Assembly (NCBI GenBank): GCA_964463245.1
Contig: CAYXBU010000002.1
Span: 1 to 64,000 of the forward strand
DNA: 64,000 bases
Direction of reading: 5' to 3'
From: CAMEON01 sp964463245
Lineage (GTDB): Bacteria; Bacillota; Clostridia; Oscillospirales; CAG-272
Part shown: positions 8,365 through 16,558 of the stretch, piece by piece
How the letters are laid out: each line of letters begins with the position of its first letter
Numbering within the stretch: position 1 is the first letter of the stretch
Program-made: the position numbers and the translations under genes
Notes under the pieces: model-generated
The model's input: only the letters and a program-made list of their open reading frames with translations
Databases searched by the model: none
Told to the model about the DNA's origin: nothing

Positions 8365-11067
8365 TCAGTGTCCTGCCTTGCGGTAGGTGCGCTTGAAATC
8401 GTGGGGGTCTGCGGGAGCCTCAAAGTCAGCCGCCGTCGGCATGGCGGGCTCCTCGAAGTGACGGTTCCCGTAGTAGGCGTTGAGGTACATCTGCTTGATC
8501 TCGCTCATCAGCGGGTAGCGCGGGTTAGCACCGGTGCACTGATCATCGAAGGCCTGCTCGACCATGTCATCCAAACGGGCAAGGAAGTCTGCCTCGTCGA
8601 TGCCGTAGTCGCGGATGGTGGCTTTGATGCCGACCCGTGCCTTCAGGTCGTTGACGGCCTTGATCAGGCTCTCCAGCTTCTCCTCCTCGGTGGTACCGGC
8701 AAGACCCAGCGCGTCCGCGACCTCGGCGTAGCGGGACAGGGTCTTCGGGTGGTCGTACTGCGGGAAGGTCCCCATCTTGACGGGAGCCTCGGAGGCGTTG
8801 AACCGCAGGACCTCCTCCAGCATCAGCGCGTTGGCCACGCCGTGCGGCAGGTGGTGGAAAGCACCCAGCTTGTGTGCCATGGAGTGGCAGACGCCCAGGA
8901 AGGCATTGGCGAAGGCCATACCCGCCATGGTGGCGGCGTTGGCCATCTTCTCGCGAGCCTCGACATCGGTCAGGCCGTTGTCGTAGGCGCGGGGCAGATA
9001 CTCAAAGATGACCTTGAGTGCCTGCTTGGCGAGACCATCGGTGTAGTCGGTCGCCATGACCGAGGCGTAGGCCTCCAGCGCGTGGCTGACGGCATCGATA
9101 CCCGAGGCGGCGGTCAGGCCGCGGGGGGCAGACATATGGAAGTCGGTGTCGATGATGGCCATATTGGGCAGGAGCTGATAGTCGGCCAGGGGATACTTGA
9201 TGCCGGTCTGCTCGTCGGTGATGACGGCGAAGGGCGTGACCTCCGAGCCGGTACCGGCCGAGGTGGGGATGGCGATGAAGTATGCCTTCTCACCCATCTT
9301 GGGGAAGGTGTAGACACGCTTGCGGATGTCGATGAAGCGCATGGCCATGTCGGCAAAGTCCACATCGGGATGTTCATACATGACCCACATGATCTTGGCG
9401 GCATCCATAGCCGAGCCACCGCCCAGTGCGATGATGCAATCGGGACGGAAGACGGTCATCTGTGCGGCACCTGCCTTGGCGCAGGCCAGGGTCGGGTCGG
9501 GAGCGACATCAAAGAAGGTGGTGTGGATGATGCCCATTTCGTCCAGCTTATCGGTGATGGGCTTTGTATAGCCGTTGTTGTACAGGAAGGAGTCGGTCAC
9601 GATGAAGGCGCGCTTCTTGCCCATGACGGACTTCAGCTCGTCCAGAGCCACCGGCAGACAGCCCTTCTTGATGTAGATCTTCTCGGGAGTACGGAACCAG
9701 AGCATATTCTCTCTCCTTTCAGCCACGCTCTTGATGTTCAGCAGGTGCTTGACACCCACGTTCTCAGACACGCTGTTGCCGCCCCAAGAGCCGCAACCCA
9801 GCGTCAGCGAGGGAGCCATGCGGAAGTTGTACAGGTCGCCGATACCGCCGTGAGAGGAGGGGGTGTTGACCAGCACGCGGCAGGTCTTCATGCGAGCGGC
9901 GAACTCGTCCAGCTTTTCCTTCTGAGTGGTGACGTTCAGGTAGATGGAGGAGGTGTGCCCGTAGCCGCCGTCGGCGATCAGGTGCTCGGCCTTGGCGAAG
10001 GCATCCTGAATGTCGCGGGCGCGGTACATGGCCAGTACGGGGGACAGCTTCTCGTGCGCGAACTCCTCGGACAGCTCCACGCTCTCCACCTCGCCGATCA
10101 GGATCTTGGTGCCGGCGGGAACCGTCACACCGGCCAGAGCGGCGATCTTGGCGGCGGGCTGACCCACGATCTTGGCGTTCAGGGAGCCGTTGATCAGGAT
10201 AGTCTTGCGCACCTTCTCGATCTCGGCGGGGTTCAGGAGGTAGCAGCCGCGGTCGGCAAACTCAGCGCGGACAGCCTCATACACGCCGTCCAGTACGATG
10301 ACCGACTGCTCGGACGCGCAGATCATGCCGTTGTCGAAGGTCTTGGAGTGGATGATGGAGTTGACCGCCAGGATGATGTCGGCACTGTCGTCGATGATGG
10401 CGGGGGTATTGCCCGCGCCTACGCCCAGAGCCGGCTTACCGGAGGAGTAGGCCGCCTTGACCATGCCGGGACCACCGGTGGCCAGGATGATGTCGGCTTC
10501 CTTCATCAAGAGGTTGGTCATCTCCAGGGACGGCACATCGATCCAGTCGATGATGCCCTCGGGCGCACCGGCTGCCACAGCGGCCTCCAGCACCAGCCGT
10601 GCGGCGGCGATGGTGGACTTCTTAGCGCGGGGGTGCGGGGAGATGATGATGGCGTTGCGGGTCTTGAGAGCCAGCAGACATTTGAAGATGGCGGTAGAGG
10701 TGGGGTTGGTAGTGGGAATGACGGCGGCGACCACACCGAGAGGCTCGGCGATGCGCTGAATACCGTAGGCCTTGTCCTCCTCGATCACACCGCAGGTGCG
10801 GGTGTTGCGGTAGGCGTTGTAGATGTACTCGGCGGCAAAGTTGTTCTTGATGACCTTGTCCTCGACCACGCCCATGCCGGTCTCCTCGACCGCCAGCTTG
10901 GCCAGCGGAACACGCGCCCGGTTGGCGGCGATGGCGGCGGCGCGGAAGATCGCGTCGACCTGCTCCTGGGTGTAGTGTGCGTACAGCTTTTCGGCCTCCC
11001 GCACGCGGCGGATGGCAGACTCCAGCGCCTCAACGCTGTCCACAACGGGTCTTTCCTTCAGTTCCAT
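8365..11067 (-). CDS. adhE: Bifunctional acetaldehyde-CoA/alcohol dehydrogenase, 900 aa
   Basis: The N-terminal half is a CoA-acylating aldehyde dehydrogenase with catalytic Cys250 in GMICASEQ. The C-terminal half is an iron-dependent alcohol dehydrogenase with GGGSAMDAAK, TSAGTGSEVTPF and the metal-binding His run HSMAHKLGAFHHLPHG. It reduces acetyl-CoA to ethanol with two NADH and usually forms spirosomes. The start is the ATG at 11067, preceded by AGGAGG; frames upstream of it run into rex and are not coding. It lies 22 bases after rex on the same strand, so it should be transcribed from the rex promoter and respond to NADH/NAD through Rex. About 900 residues is slightly longer than usual (about 870). 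Confidence 0.95.
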   Translation of the reverse strand: MELKERPVVDSVEALESAIRRVREAEKLYAHYTQEQVDAIFRAAAIAANRARVPLAKLAVEETGMGVVEDKVIKNNFAAEYIYNAYRNTRTCGVIEEDKAYGIQRIAEPLGVVAAVIPTTNPTSTAIFKCLLALKTRNAIIISPHPRAKKSTIAAARLVLEAAVAAGAPEGIIDWIDVPSLEMTNLLMKEADIILATGGPGMVKAAYSSGKPALGVGAGNTPAIIDDSADIILAVNSIIHSKTFDNGMICASEQSVIVLDGVYEAVRAEFADRGCYLLNPAEIEKVRKTILINGSLNAKIVGQPAAKIAALAGVTVPAGTKILIGEVESVELSEEFAHEKLSPVLAMYRARDIQDAFAKAEHLIADGGYGHTSSIYLNVTTQKEKLDEFAARMKTCRVLVNTPSSHGGIGDLYNFRMAPSLTLGCGSWGGNSVSENVGVKHLLNIKSVAERRENMLWFRTPEKIYIKKGCLPVALDELKSVMGKKRAFIVTDSFLYNNGYTKPITDKLDEMGIIHTTFFDVAPDPTLACAKAGAAQMTVFRPDCIIALGGGSAMDAAKIMWVMYEHPDVDFADMAMRFIDIRKRVYTFPKMGEKAYFIAIPTSAGTGSEVTPFAVITDEQTGIKYPLADYQLLPNMAIIDTDFHMSAPRGLTAASGIDAVSHALEAYASVMATDYTDGLAKQALKVIFEYLPRAYDNGLTDVEAREKMANAATMAGMAFANAFLGVCHSMAHKLGAFHHLPHGVANALMLEEVLRFNASEAPVKMGTFPQYDHPKTLSRYAEVADALGLAGTTEEEKLESLIKAVNDLKARVGIKATIRDYGIDEADFLARLDDMVEQAFDDQCTGANPRYPLMSEIKQMYLNAYYGNRHFEEPAMPTAADFEAPADPHDFKRTYRKAGH

Positions 11068-11089
11068 GATATTCCTCCTGTTTTTTGTT

Positions 11090-11704
11090 TCAGTTTTGGG
11101 CAATGTAGGTGATCTTCTCGTGAAGATGGGCAAGGGAGAGTGCCAAGTCCTCATACTGTACGGCGACACTTGGCGGTACGCGGAGCTGTACCGGCGCAAA
11201 GCACCAAAGTGCACGCACCCCGGCACGGATCAGCTGATCCGCGACCTCCTGCGCCGCCGACGGCGGCACGGTGATGACCCCGATCTCGACCTGATGGAGC
11301 ATACAGTAGGAATGCAGGCTCTCCATGGGCAGGACGCGCTCGTCGGGGGCAGGGGAGAGGTCAAAGGCACGGCGCAGGGTGATGCCGTACTCGGCAAAGC
11401 TGCCGGAGTCCAGCAGAGCCAGCCCCAGCCGTCCGGCGCCGACGATGACAGCCTCGCATTGGGTGTGTACCCCCAGCGCGGATTCGATACAGGTACATAG
11501 GATCCCGCGATCATACCCCACGCGGGGGCGTCCGGCTCCGCAAACGGCGGATAAGTCCTTGCGCACCTGCACCTCACCCAGAGACAGGCCTCTTGCAATG
11601 GCGGCGGCGGAAATGCAGGTCGTTTCGGGCGGCAGCTCCTGCAAAAAGTGAAGATAGGAGGGCAATCGCCCTATGGTCGCACGGGATAATTCCGCTCTTG
11701 CCAT
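11090..11704 (-). CDS. rex: Redox-sensing transcriptional repressor Rex, 204 aa
   Basis: The N terminus is a winged-helix DNA-binding domain with the family segment VRKDLS (47-52). It is followed by a Rossmann NAD(H)-binding domain with GAGRLG at 89-94. Rex represses fermentation genes when NADH is low and releases DNA when NADH rises. Placed directly before adhE and upstream of hydrogenase genes, it is likely to control both. The start has GGGAGG nine bases upstream. The usual Rex operator (TTGTTAA-N4-TTAACAA) was looked for in 11705-11861 and not found, so autoregulation cannot be shown from sequence. Confidence 0.92.
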   Translation of the reverse strand: MARAELSRATIGRLPSYLHFLQELPPETTCISAAAIARGLSLGEVQVRKDLSAVCGAGRPRVGYDRGILCTCIESALGVHTQCEAVIVGAGRLGLALLDSGSFAEYGITLRRAFDLSPAPDERVLPMESLHSYCMLHQVEIGVITVPPSAAQEVADQLIRAGVRALWCFAPVQLRVPPSVAVQYEDLALSLAHLHEKITYIAQN

Positions 11705-11739
11705 ATGGTAACACCCTCCCTTCTTGATCTTTCGACAGT

Positions 11740-11768
11740 ATTATACCACAAATGCCCGCTCATTGCAA
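11740..11768 (-). promoter_or_regulatory. Promoter of rex-adhE
   Basis: Minus strand: -35 TTGCAA (11763-11768), a 17-base spacer ending in TGG, -10 TATAAT (11740-11745), about 35 bases before the rex start codon. Confidence 0.8.
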
Positions 11769-11861
11769 TAGGCAGTTTCACGATTCGATACACCATATAT
11801 CGATATTTTATGTACTGATTAAACAGAGGAACAGAATGGATCCCTTTTTCGACATTTTCAA

Positions 11862-12782
11862 CTACGGCTTGCAGGTGCCGCAGGGAGAATATCCCTCCTC
11901 GATCAGCCCCTCCCGATCCCCGGTGTAGGTCTCCTTTTTGCTCTCGTCCAGCTTGGCGGCTGAGGCACAGGTGGGCTTGTGGAACTTTCCGCTCTCGGTG
12001 TTCAGAATATAGGTCAGAGCAACCGCCTCGGTTGCCGCCTCGGTCGCGGGGGAGCTACCTTCGGCGTAGCTGGAGCCGTCGGCATAGGAGATGACCACCC
12101 CGGGCTGAACATTGTAACAGTAGACATTGAACTGGATGTCCTTTCCGCCGTCCTCCACCGACTGCGCCTCCATCAGCACCCCCGATGCGACCAGATCATT
12201 GCCCCGGAAGATGGGGGTGACGCGGTAGAGGACATGGTTCCCGGTCTCCTTGACATAGTCCGCGACCATGTTCTCGAAGGGGAGCATTCCTTGGATATTG
12301 AGGTAGCGGGTCCCGGTGATGAGGTTCTTCTCGTTGGCATTCTCGCCGGTCAGCTGGTAGCCGATCAGATGACAGCGGTTGTACAGGTACTTGCCGTCCA
12401 CGAAATCATACTTGACCGTGACCCAGCCCGAGGGCTTGACCGAACCGATGCTCCCGCGCTCCTCATCCGGCATGAGGTCGCACCCGATGGAGGCGATCGC
12501 CGTGCCGCACCGCCCGAGACCGTCCAGGTCGGCGTAGTGTTCGTAGGACTGATCCGTCAGCTCGTTCGTGGTAAAGAAGGGGATATTGCGATTGATGACG
12601 ACATAGGGCTGACCGCTGTAGGCGGGGATGTCCTCCAAGGATACCGGTGAGACCTCTGTCTCGGTCTCGTTATTGTCCTGCGGGAACTTGTCAAGTAGGT
12701 CACAGGAGGTCATCAGACCCGAGAGCAAGCAGAGAGTCAGCAAGAGGGAGATCAGCGAGATGGTGATGCGTGTGTGTTTCAT
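11862..12782 (-). CDS. Secreted/lipoprotein DNA-entry-type nuclease with Ada-like C-terminal domain, 306 aa
   Basis: The start is the ATG at 12782, after AGAAAGGA and overlapping the previous gene (ATGA). Residues 1-27 are a lipoprotein-like signal (SGLMTSC). The central domain matches DNA/RNA non-specific endonucleases of the EndA/NucA-like type: NRCHLIGYQLTGEN at 135-148 with general-base His138, then EKNLITGTRYLN with the metal-ligand Asn153. The last 50 residues have spaced Cys/His (HKPTC, CGTC) like the zinc-binding domain of Ada, a common C-terminal add-on in clostridial surface proteins. It probably degrades extracellular DNA or prepares it for uptake; competence genes are not seen here. 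Confidence 0.85.
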   Translation of the reverse strand: MKHTRITISLISLLLTLCLLSGLMTSCDLLDKFPQDNNETETEVSPVSLEDIPAYSGQPYVVINRNIPFFTTNELTDQSYEHYADLDGLGRCGTAIASIGCDLMPDEERGSIGSVKPSGWVTVKYDFVDGKYLYNRCHLIGYQLTGENANEKNLITGTRYLNIQGMLPFENMVADYVKETGNHVLYRVTPIFRGNDLVASGVLMEAQSVEDGGKDIQFNVYCYNVQPGVVISYADGSSYAEGSSPATEAATEAVALTYILNTESGKFHKPTCASAAKLDESKKETYTGDREGLIEEGYSPCGTCKP

Positions 12783-13213
12783 AAAGATTCCTTTCTGCCT
12801 GCGGGAGGCGGTGTGTATTGCTCCAGGGTGATGCGGTCGTGGGAGGAGCCTGGGAACTCGTCGATGACGGTCTTTGTCCACCCGGAGAGGTCAATATCCA
12901 GATGTCGGTCGGCGGGGTAGTCTCGGTTCCAGCGGTAGATGAGCAAGGCTGAGATGCGGCTCCGATAGGGGGCCGTTGCGACATCTTCTATAAAGCAGTC
13001 GTCCGCCGCTCCGGCTGACTCCGGAGGGTTCGGAACCACCACGGCGTTGCTCGGCAGGTCGCCCGCAAACAGCGTAGCGGTGTAGGGGGTCATGTACAGC
13101 GCGTGACCGTCGGTCAGTCGCAGGAGATGCGCGAGCTGAACGCGGTCGCGGCTCTGGCGGCGATGGTTAAAGGTCATGCCGTTCCGATCGTCCAGTGTCA
13201 GAATGATCCGCAT
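12779..13213 (-). CDS. Conserved small protein of unknown function, 144 aa
   Basis: The start is the ATG at 13213, behind GAGAGGTGAT and a good promoter. Longer frames upstream run into the gdhA terminator. The N-terminal pattern ILTLDDRNGMTFNHRRQSRD is one I associate with a clostridial family often labelled ribonuclease Z, but no metallo-beta-lactamase HxHxDH motif is present, so that label is not supported. There is no signal peptide or membrane segment. It overlaps the nuclease gene by 4 bases (ATGA), so the two are translationally coupled. Confidence 0.7.
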   Translation of the reverse strand: MRIILTLDDRNGMTFNHRRQSRDRVQLAHLLRLTDGHALYMTPYTATLFAGDLPSNAVVVPNPPESAGAADDCFIEDVATAPYRSRISALLIYRWNRDYPADRHLDIDLSGWTKTVIDEFPGSSHDRITLEQYTPPPAGRKESL

Positions 13214-13240
13214 ATGGATCACCTCTCTTTCTTCCTTTTC

Positions 13241-13269
13241 ATTATACCACAGGTGACCGATCTTGTAAA
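13241..13269 (-). promoter_or_regulatory. Promoter of the small protein-nuclease pair
   Basis: Minus strand: -35 TTTACA (13264-13269), a 17-base spacer ending in TGG, -10 TATAAT (13241-13246), 27 bases before the start codon. Confidence 0.8.
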
Positions 13270-13307
13270 GAGGCATCCGGCTCAGTTTTGCGGTTCTTGA
13301 AAAGAGA

Positions 13308-13345
13308 TGTGGGGGGAAACCTCTTTCAAGAAGTTTCCCCCCACA
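13308..13345 (-). terminator. Terminator of gdhA
   Basis: A perfect 13-bp stem (13308-13320 with 13333-13345) containing six G-C pairs in a row, followed on the minus strand by a T-rich stretch, begins 11 bases after the gdhA stop codon. Confidence 0.85.
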
Positions 13346-13356
13346 AAAAATGATTA

Positions 13357-14691
13357 TCAAACGATCCCTTGTGCCTGCATGGCATTTGCGACCTTTTCAA
13401 AGCCCGCGATGTTGGCACCCGCTACGTAGTTGCCCGCCATGCCGTACTTCTGCGCGGCGGCATCCAGGTTGTGGAAGATGTTGACCATGATGGTCTGCAA
13501 CTTTGCATCCACTTCCTCGAAGGTCCAGGACAGACGCTCGCTGTTCTGGCTCATCTCCAGAGCCGAGGTCGCCACGCCGCCCGCGTTGGAAGCCTTGCCG
13601 GGCGCGAACAGTACGCCGTGCCCCTGCAGGTAGGTGGTCGCCTCCAGCGTGGTGGGCATATTGGCACCCTCCGCAACGGCGATAACACCGTTGGCGACCA
13701 GTGCCTCTGCATCCTCCAGGGTCAGCTCGTTCTGGGTCGCGCAGGGCAGGGCAACATCCACTTTCACGCTCCATACGCCGCGACCCGCATGGTAGACCGA
13801 GCCGGGACGCGCCTCGGCGTAGGCGGTCAGCCGTGCCCGCTTGACCTCCTTGACCTCCTTCAGGAGAGCCACATCAATGCCGGCGGGGTCGTAGATCCAG
13901 CCGGTGGAATCCGAGCAGGTCACGGGCTTGGCACCCAGCTGCCATGCCTTTTCGATAGCGTAGATGGCCACGTTGCCCGCACCGGAGACCGCGACCGTCT
14001 TGCCCGCGATGTCCTGCCCGTTGGCGCGGAGCATCTCGGCGGTGAAGTAGAGCAGACCGTAGCCGGTGGCCTCCTTGCGTGCCAGAGAGCCGCCGTAGGA
14101 CAGCCCCTTGCCGGTCAGGACACCCTCGTAGATATTGCGAATGCGCTTGTACTGACCGTACATATAGCCGATCTCGCGGGCACCCGTGCCGATGTCCCCG
14201 GCAGGAACGTCGGTGTCGGCGCCGATGTGGCGGTACAGCTCGGTCATGAAGCTCTGGCAGAAGGCCATGATCTCGCGGTCGGACTTGCCCTTGGGGTCGA
14301 AGTCCGAGCCGCCCTTGCCGCCACCGATGGGCAGACCGGTCAGGGAGTTCTTGAACACCTGCTCAAAGCCCAAAAACTTGATGATACCCAGATTGACCGA
14401 CGGGTGCAGACGGATGCCGCCTTTGTAGGGACCGATGGCGGAGTTGAACTGCACGCGGTAACCGTTGTTGACCTGTACCTGTCCTTGATCGTCTACCCAC
14501 GGGATGCGGAACAGGATCTGCCGCTCGGGGGTGGTGATGCGCTCCAGCAGTGCCTCGCGGCGGTACTCGGCCTCGTGCGCCTCCACGACAGGGCGCAGGG
14601 ACTCCAGCACCTCACGGACGGCCTGGTGGAACTCGGGCTGGGCGGGGTTTTGGTCGATGACTCGATGGATGACTTCATCTACATAAGACAT
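13357..14691 (-). CDS. gdhA: Glutamate dehydrogenase, 444 aa
   Basis: This is a full-length hexameric-type glutamate dehydrogenase converting 2-oxoglutarate and ammonium to glutamate. Visible are the substrate-binding run GPYKGGIRLHPSVN, the catalytic-lysine segment LPIGGGKGGSDFDPKG, DVPAGDIGTG, and the Rossmann motif SGAGNVAIYA. The length is typical of the 444-450 residue NADP-type bacterial enzyme; coenzyme preference is inferred from length and similarity only. The start is the ATG at 14691 with AAAGGAG upstream; the longer open frame upstream lies over the promoter. It is monocistronic, between its own promoter and terminator. The aconitase/isocitrate dehydrogenase operon that would supply 2-oxoglutarate lies just upstream on the same strand. 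Confidence 0.95.
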   Translation of the reverse strand: MSYVDEVIHRVIDQNPAQPEFHQAVREVLESLRPVVEAHEAEYRREALLERITTPERQILFRIPWVDDQGQVQVNNGYRVQFNSAIGPYKGGIRLHPSVNLGIIKFLGFEQVFKNSLTGLPIGGGKGGSDFDPKGKSDREIMAFCQSFMTELYRHIGADTDVPAGDIGTGAREIGYMYGQYKRIRNIYEGVLTGKGLSYGGSLARKEATGYGLLYFTAEMLRANGQDIAGKTVAVSGAGNVAIYAIEKAWQLGAKPVTCSDSTGWIYDPAGIDVALLKEVKEVKRARLTAYAEARPGSVYHAGRGVWSVKVDVALPCATQNELTLEDAEALVANGVIAVAEGANMPTTLEATTYLQGHGVLFAPGKASNAGGVATSALEMSQNSERLSWTFEEVDAKLQTIMVNIFHNLDAAAQKYGMAGNYVAGANIAGFEKVANAMQAQGIV

Positions 14692-14731
14692 AAGGGGATT
14701 CACTCCTTTTCTTTTCAAATTAACGGAATGT

Positions 14732-14760
14732 ATTATACACCATTTCCTTTCAAAATGCAA
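14732..14760 (-). promoter_or_regulatory. Promoter of gdhA
   Basis: Minus strand: -35 TTGCAT (14755-14760), 17-base spacer, -10 TATAAT (14732-14737), 40 bases before the start codon. Confidence 0.8.
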
Positions 14761-14876
14761 TACCCTTTCCGAAATTTCTGCAAGAAAAATAAAAAAAGTT
14801 GCAAATTCACCGAAAAGCACGGCGAATTTGCAAGAAATCTCGTTTGAAAATGCAGGAATCGGATGAAAAACCACCG

Positions 14877-15818
14877 TCACAGATGCAACTGCACAGCACT
14901 CGGCAGGCAACGGATGCTGACCTCGGCGCCGCCTGCCGCCTCCTCGCCGTCCAGCGACCAGCTGGTCGGTTCGGTGAAGGAAAACCGCGCCTCGGAGGCA
15001 TGAAGAAAATCGATCACGGGGTTGTCGGCGTAGTTCATGGAGAGCAGGGAGGATATGATCTTGTTCAGCTCGATGGGGGAGCGCGGGGAGCGGATCAGAA
15101 AGACCTCCAGTGCCCCGTCGTTCATGGAGACACGGTCGGCAGGGAGTTTGACCACACCGCCGGCCGAGGTGGTATTGGACATGGCACCGAAGATGTAATC
15201 TCCCTCCAAATGGGTGCCGTCTGCCGTATCCACCGTCAGGTGCCGCGCCGTGATCTTGGACAGGTCGCGGATGCCGCTCAGGACATATGCCATATGTCCC
15301 ATGACATTCTTGAGGGATTGGGATGTGGAGTAGGATGCCTCGGTGAAGGCTCCGAAGGACGCGATGTAGGAGAAGTATCGCCCGTCCGGGTTCTCGGCAG
15401 GGCAGAACAGGCCGATGTCAAGTGGGGAAATGTTTCCCCATCCCGCCGTCTTGGCGGCCGAGCGCAGGGAGGAGGGCAACCCTATGCTGGCGGCGAAATC
15501 GTTGGTGCTTCCGGCGGGGATATAGCCCAGCGTGGGGCGCAGATCCGCCGGAGTGGCCAGGAGCCCGTTGAGCACCTCGTTGAGGGTACCGTCCCCGCCA
15601 CAGCAGACCACATGGGCAAAGCCCTCTTGATGGGCGGCGGCGGCAAGCTCGGTCGCATGACCGCGATAGAGGGTCGTGCAGACCGTGATCCGCCGATCCT
15701 GCGCGGGGGAACCGTCGGGCGCACGGTAGAGCTCATCCAGAATATCAAACAGCCCGGATCTGGATTTCATCTTTCCCGACACGGGATTTACGATGAGTAG
15801 GATGCGATCGGTATTCAT
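14877..15818 (-). CDS. Diacylglycerol kinase-family lipid kinase (YegS/DgkB-like), 313 aa
   Basis: The protein begins with the nucleotide-binding NPVSGK segment and carries the family catalytic GGDGTLNE (74-81) and PAGSTNDFA (101-109). Family members phosphorylate diacylglycerol or related lipids with ATP at the inner face of the membrane. It is the last gene of the six-gene minus-strand operon and overlaps the TcdA-like gene by 4 bases. Substrate preference cannot be read from sequence. Confidence 0.88.
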   Translation of the reverse strand: MNTDRILLIVNPVSGKMKSRSGLFDILDELYRAPDGSPAQDRRITVCTTLYRGHATELAAAAHQEGFAHVVCCGGDGTLNEVLNGLLATPADLRPTLGYIPAGSTNDFAASIGLPSSLRSAAKTAGWGNISPLDIGLFCPAENPDGRYFSYIASFGAFTEASYSTSQSLKNVMGHMAYVLSGIRDLSKITARHLTVDTADGTHLEGDYIFGAMSNTTSAGGVVKLPADRVSMNDGALEVFLIRSPRSPIELNKIISSLLSMNYADNPVIDFLHASEARFSFTEPTSWSLDGEEAAGGAEVSIRCLPSAVQLHL

Positions 15819-16558
15819 GTTGTCTCTCCTTCTTTGCTCGAAACGAGATGTCGCAGGATCTCTCCCGCCATGATCATCCCCATCACTCCGGGGACGAACG
15901 GGAGACTACCGGGGGTCGCGGAGGTATGCCCGTCCTCTTCCGAATGTCGGACGGGAAGCGGCTGTTCGCGGGAGAAGACTACGGTCTGGTGGCGGATCCC
16001 GCGGCGGGACAGCTCTCTGCGGAGGATGCGCGCCAGCGGGTCGGTGTCGGTCTTGAAGAGGTCTGCAATGCAGAACTGCTCGGGGTGGCACTTATTTCCC
16101 GCGCCCATGGCGCAGATGATCGGCACACCGACGGCCTGACAGCGGGTCACCAGCTCGATCTTGGCGGCTACCGTGTCCACGGCATCTGCCACATAATCAA
16201 AGCGGGAGAGGTCGATGGAGTCGGCGGTCTCGGGCAGGTAGAACATTTCGTGGGTGGTGACGTGACAGTCCGGGTTGATGTCGGCGATCCGTGCCCGCAT
16301 GACCTCCACCTTGGGTTGCCCCAGGGTGGAGTGCAACGCTACGATCTGGCGGTTGAGGTTGGAGAGGGACACGGTGTCGCGGTCGATCAGGTGGAGGTGT
16401 CCCACCCCCGCCCGCGCCAGTGCCTCGCACAGGTGTCCCCCCACGCCGCCGATCCCGAACACGGCTACCCGCGCCTCGGACAGCCGTGCAACGGCCTCCT
16501 CCCCCCAGACACGAGCCGTGCGGGAGAAGGCCTCCGGGACGGTGTATGCGGAGCTCAT
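15815..16558 (-). CDS. tcdA: tRNA threonylcarbamoyladenosine dehydratase (TcdA/CsdL-like), 247 aa
   Basis: This E1/ThiF-fold protein has the nucleotide-binding GIGGVG at 35-40, DRDTVSLSNLNRQ for ATP binding, and the late GVMGMIMAGEILRHL helix typical of TcdA. TcdA converts t6A37 in ANN-decoding tRNAs to cyclic t6A using ATP. Length (about 250) fits the family better than ThiF or MoeB, and no ThiS/MoaD partner is nearby. The gene overlaps both neighbours by 4 bases (ATGA at each end). Confidence 0.85.
   Translation of the reverse strand: MSSAYTVPEAFSRTARVWGEEAVARLSEARVAVFGIGGVGGHLCEALARAGVGHLHLIDRDTVSLSNLNRQIVALHSTLGQPKVEVMRARIADINPDCHVTTHEMFYLPETADSIDLSRFDYVADAVDTVAAKIELVTRCQAVGVPIICAMGAGNKCHPEQFCIADLFKTDTDPLARILRRELSRRGIRHQTVVFSREQPLPVRHSEEDGHTSATPGSLPFVPGVMGMIMAGEILRHLVSSKEGETT

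Noticed and set aside
7813..11112. A 1099-codon open frame on the plus strand opposite adhE
   Set aside because: It lies wholly antisense to adhE, whose motifs are complete. High G+C and codon bias open the opposite frame, and its product has no recognisable domain.
11705..11861. Canonical Rex operator upstream of rex
   Set aside because: No TTGTTAA-N4-TTAACAA or close palindrome was found. Only an ordinary promoter and a TTGCAA box are visible.
12779..13213. Ribonuclease Z
   Set aside because: No metallo-beta-lactamase HxHxDH motif and the protein is too short.
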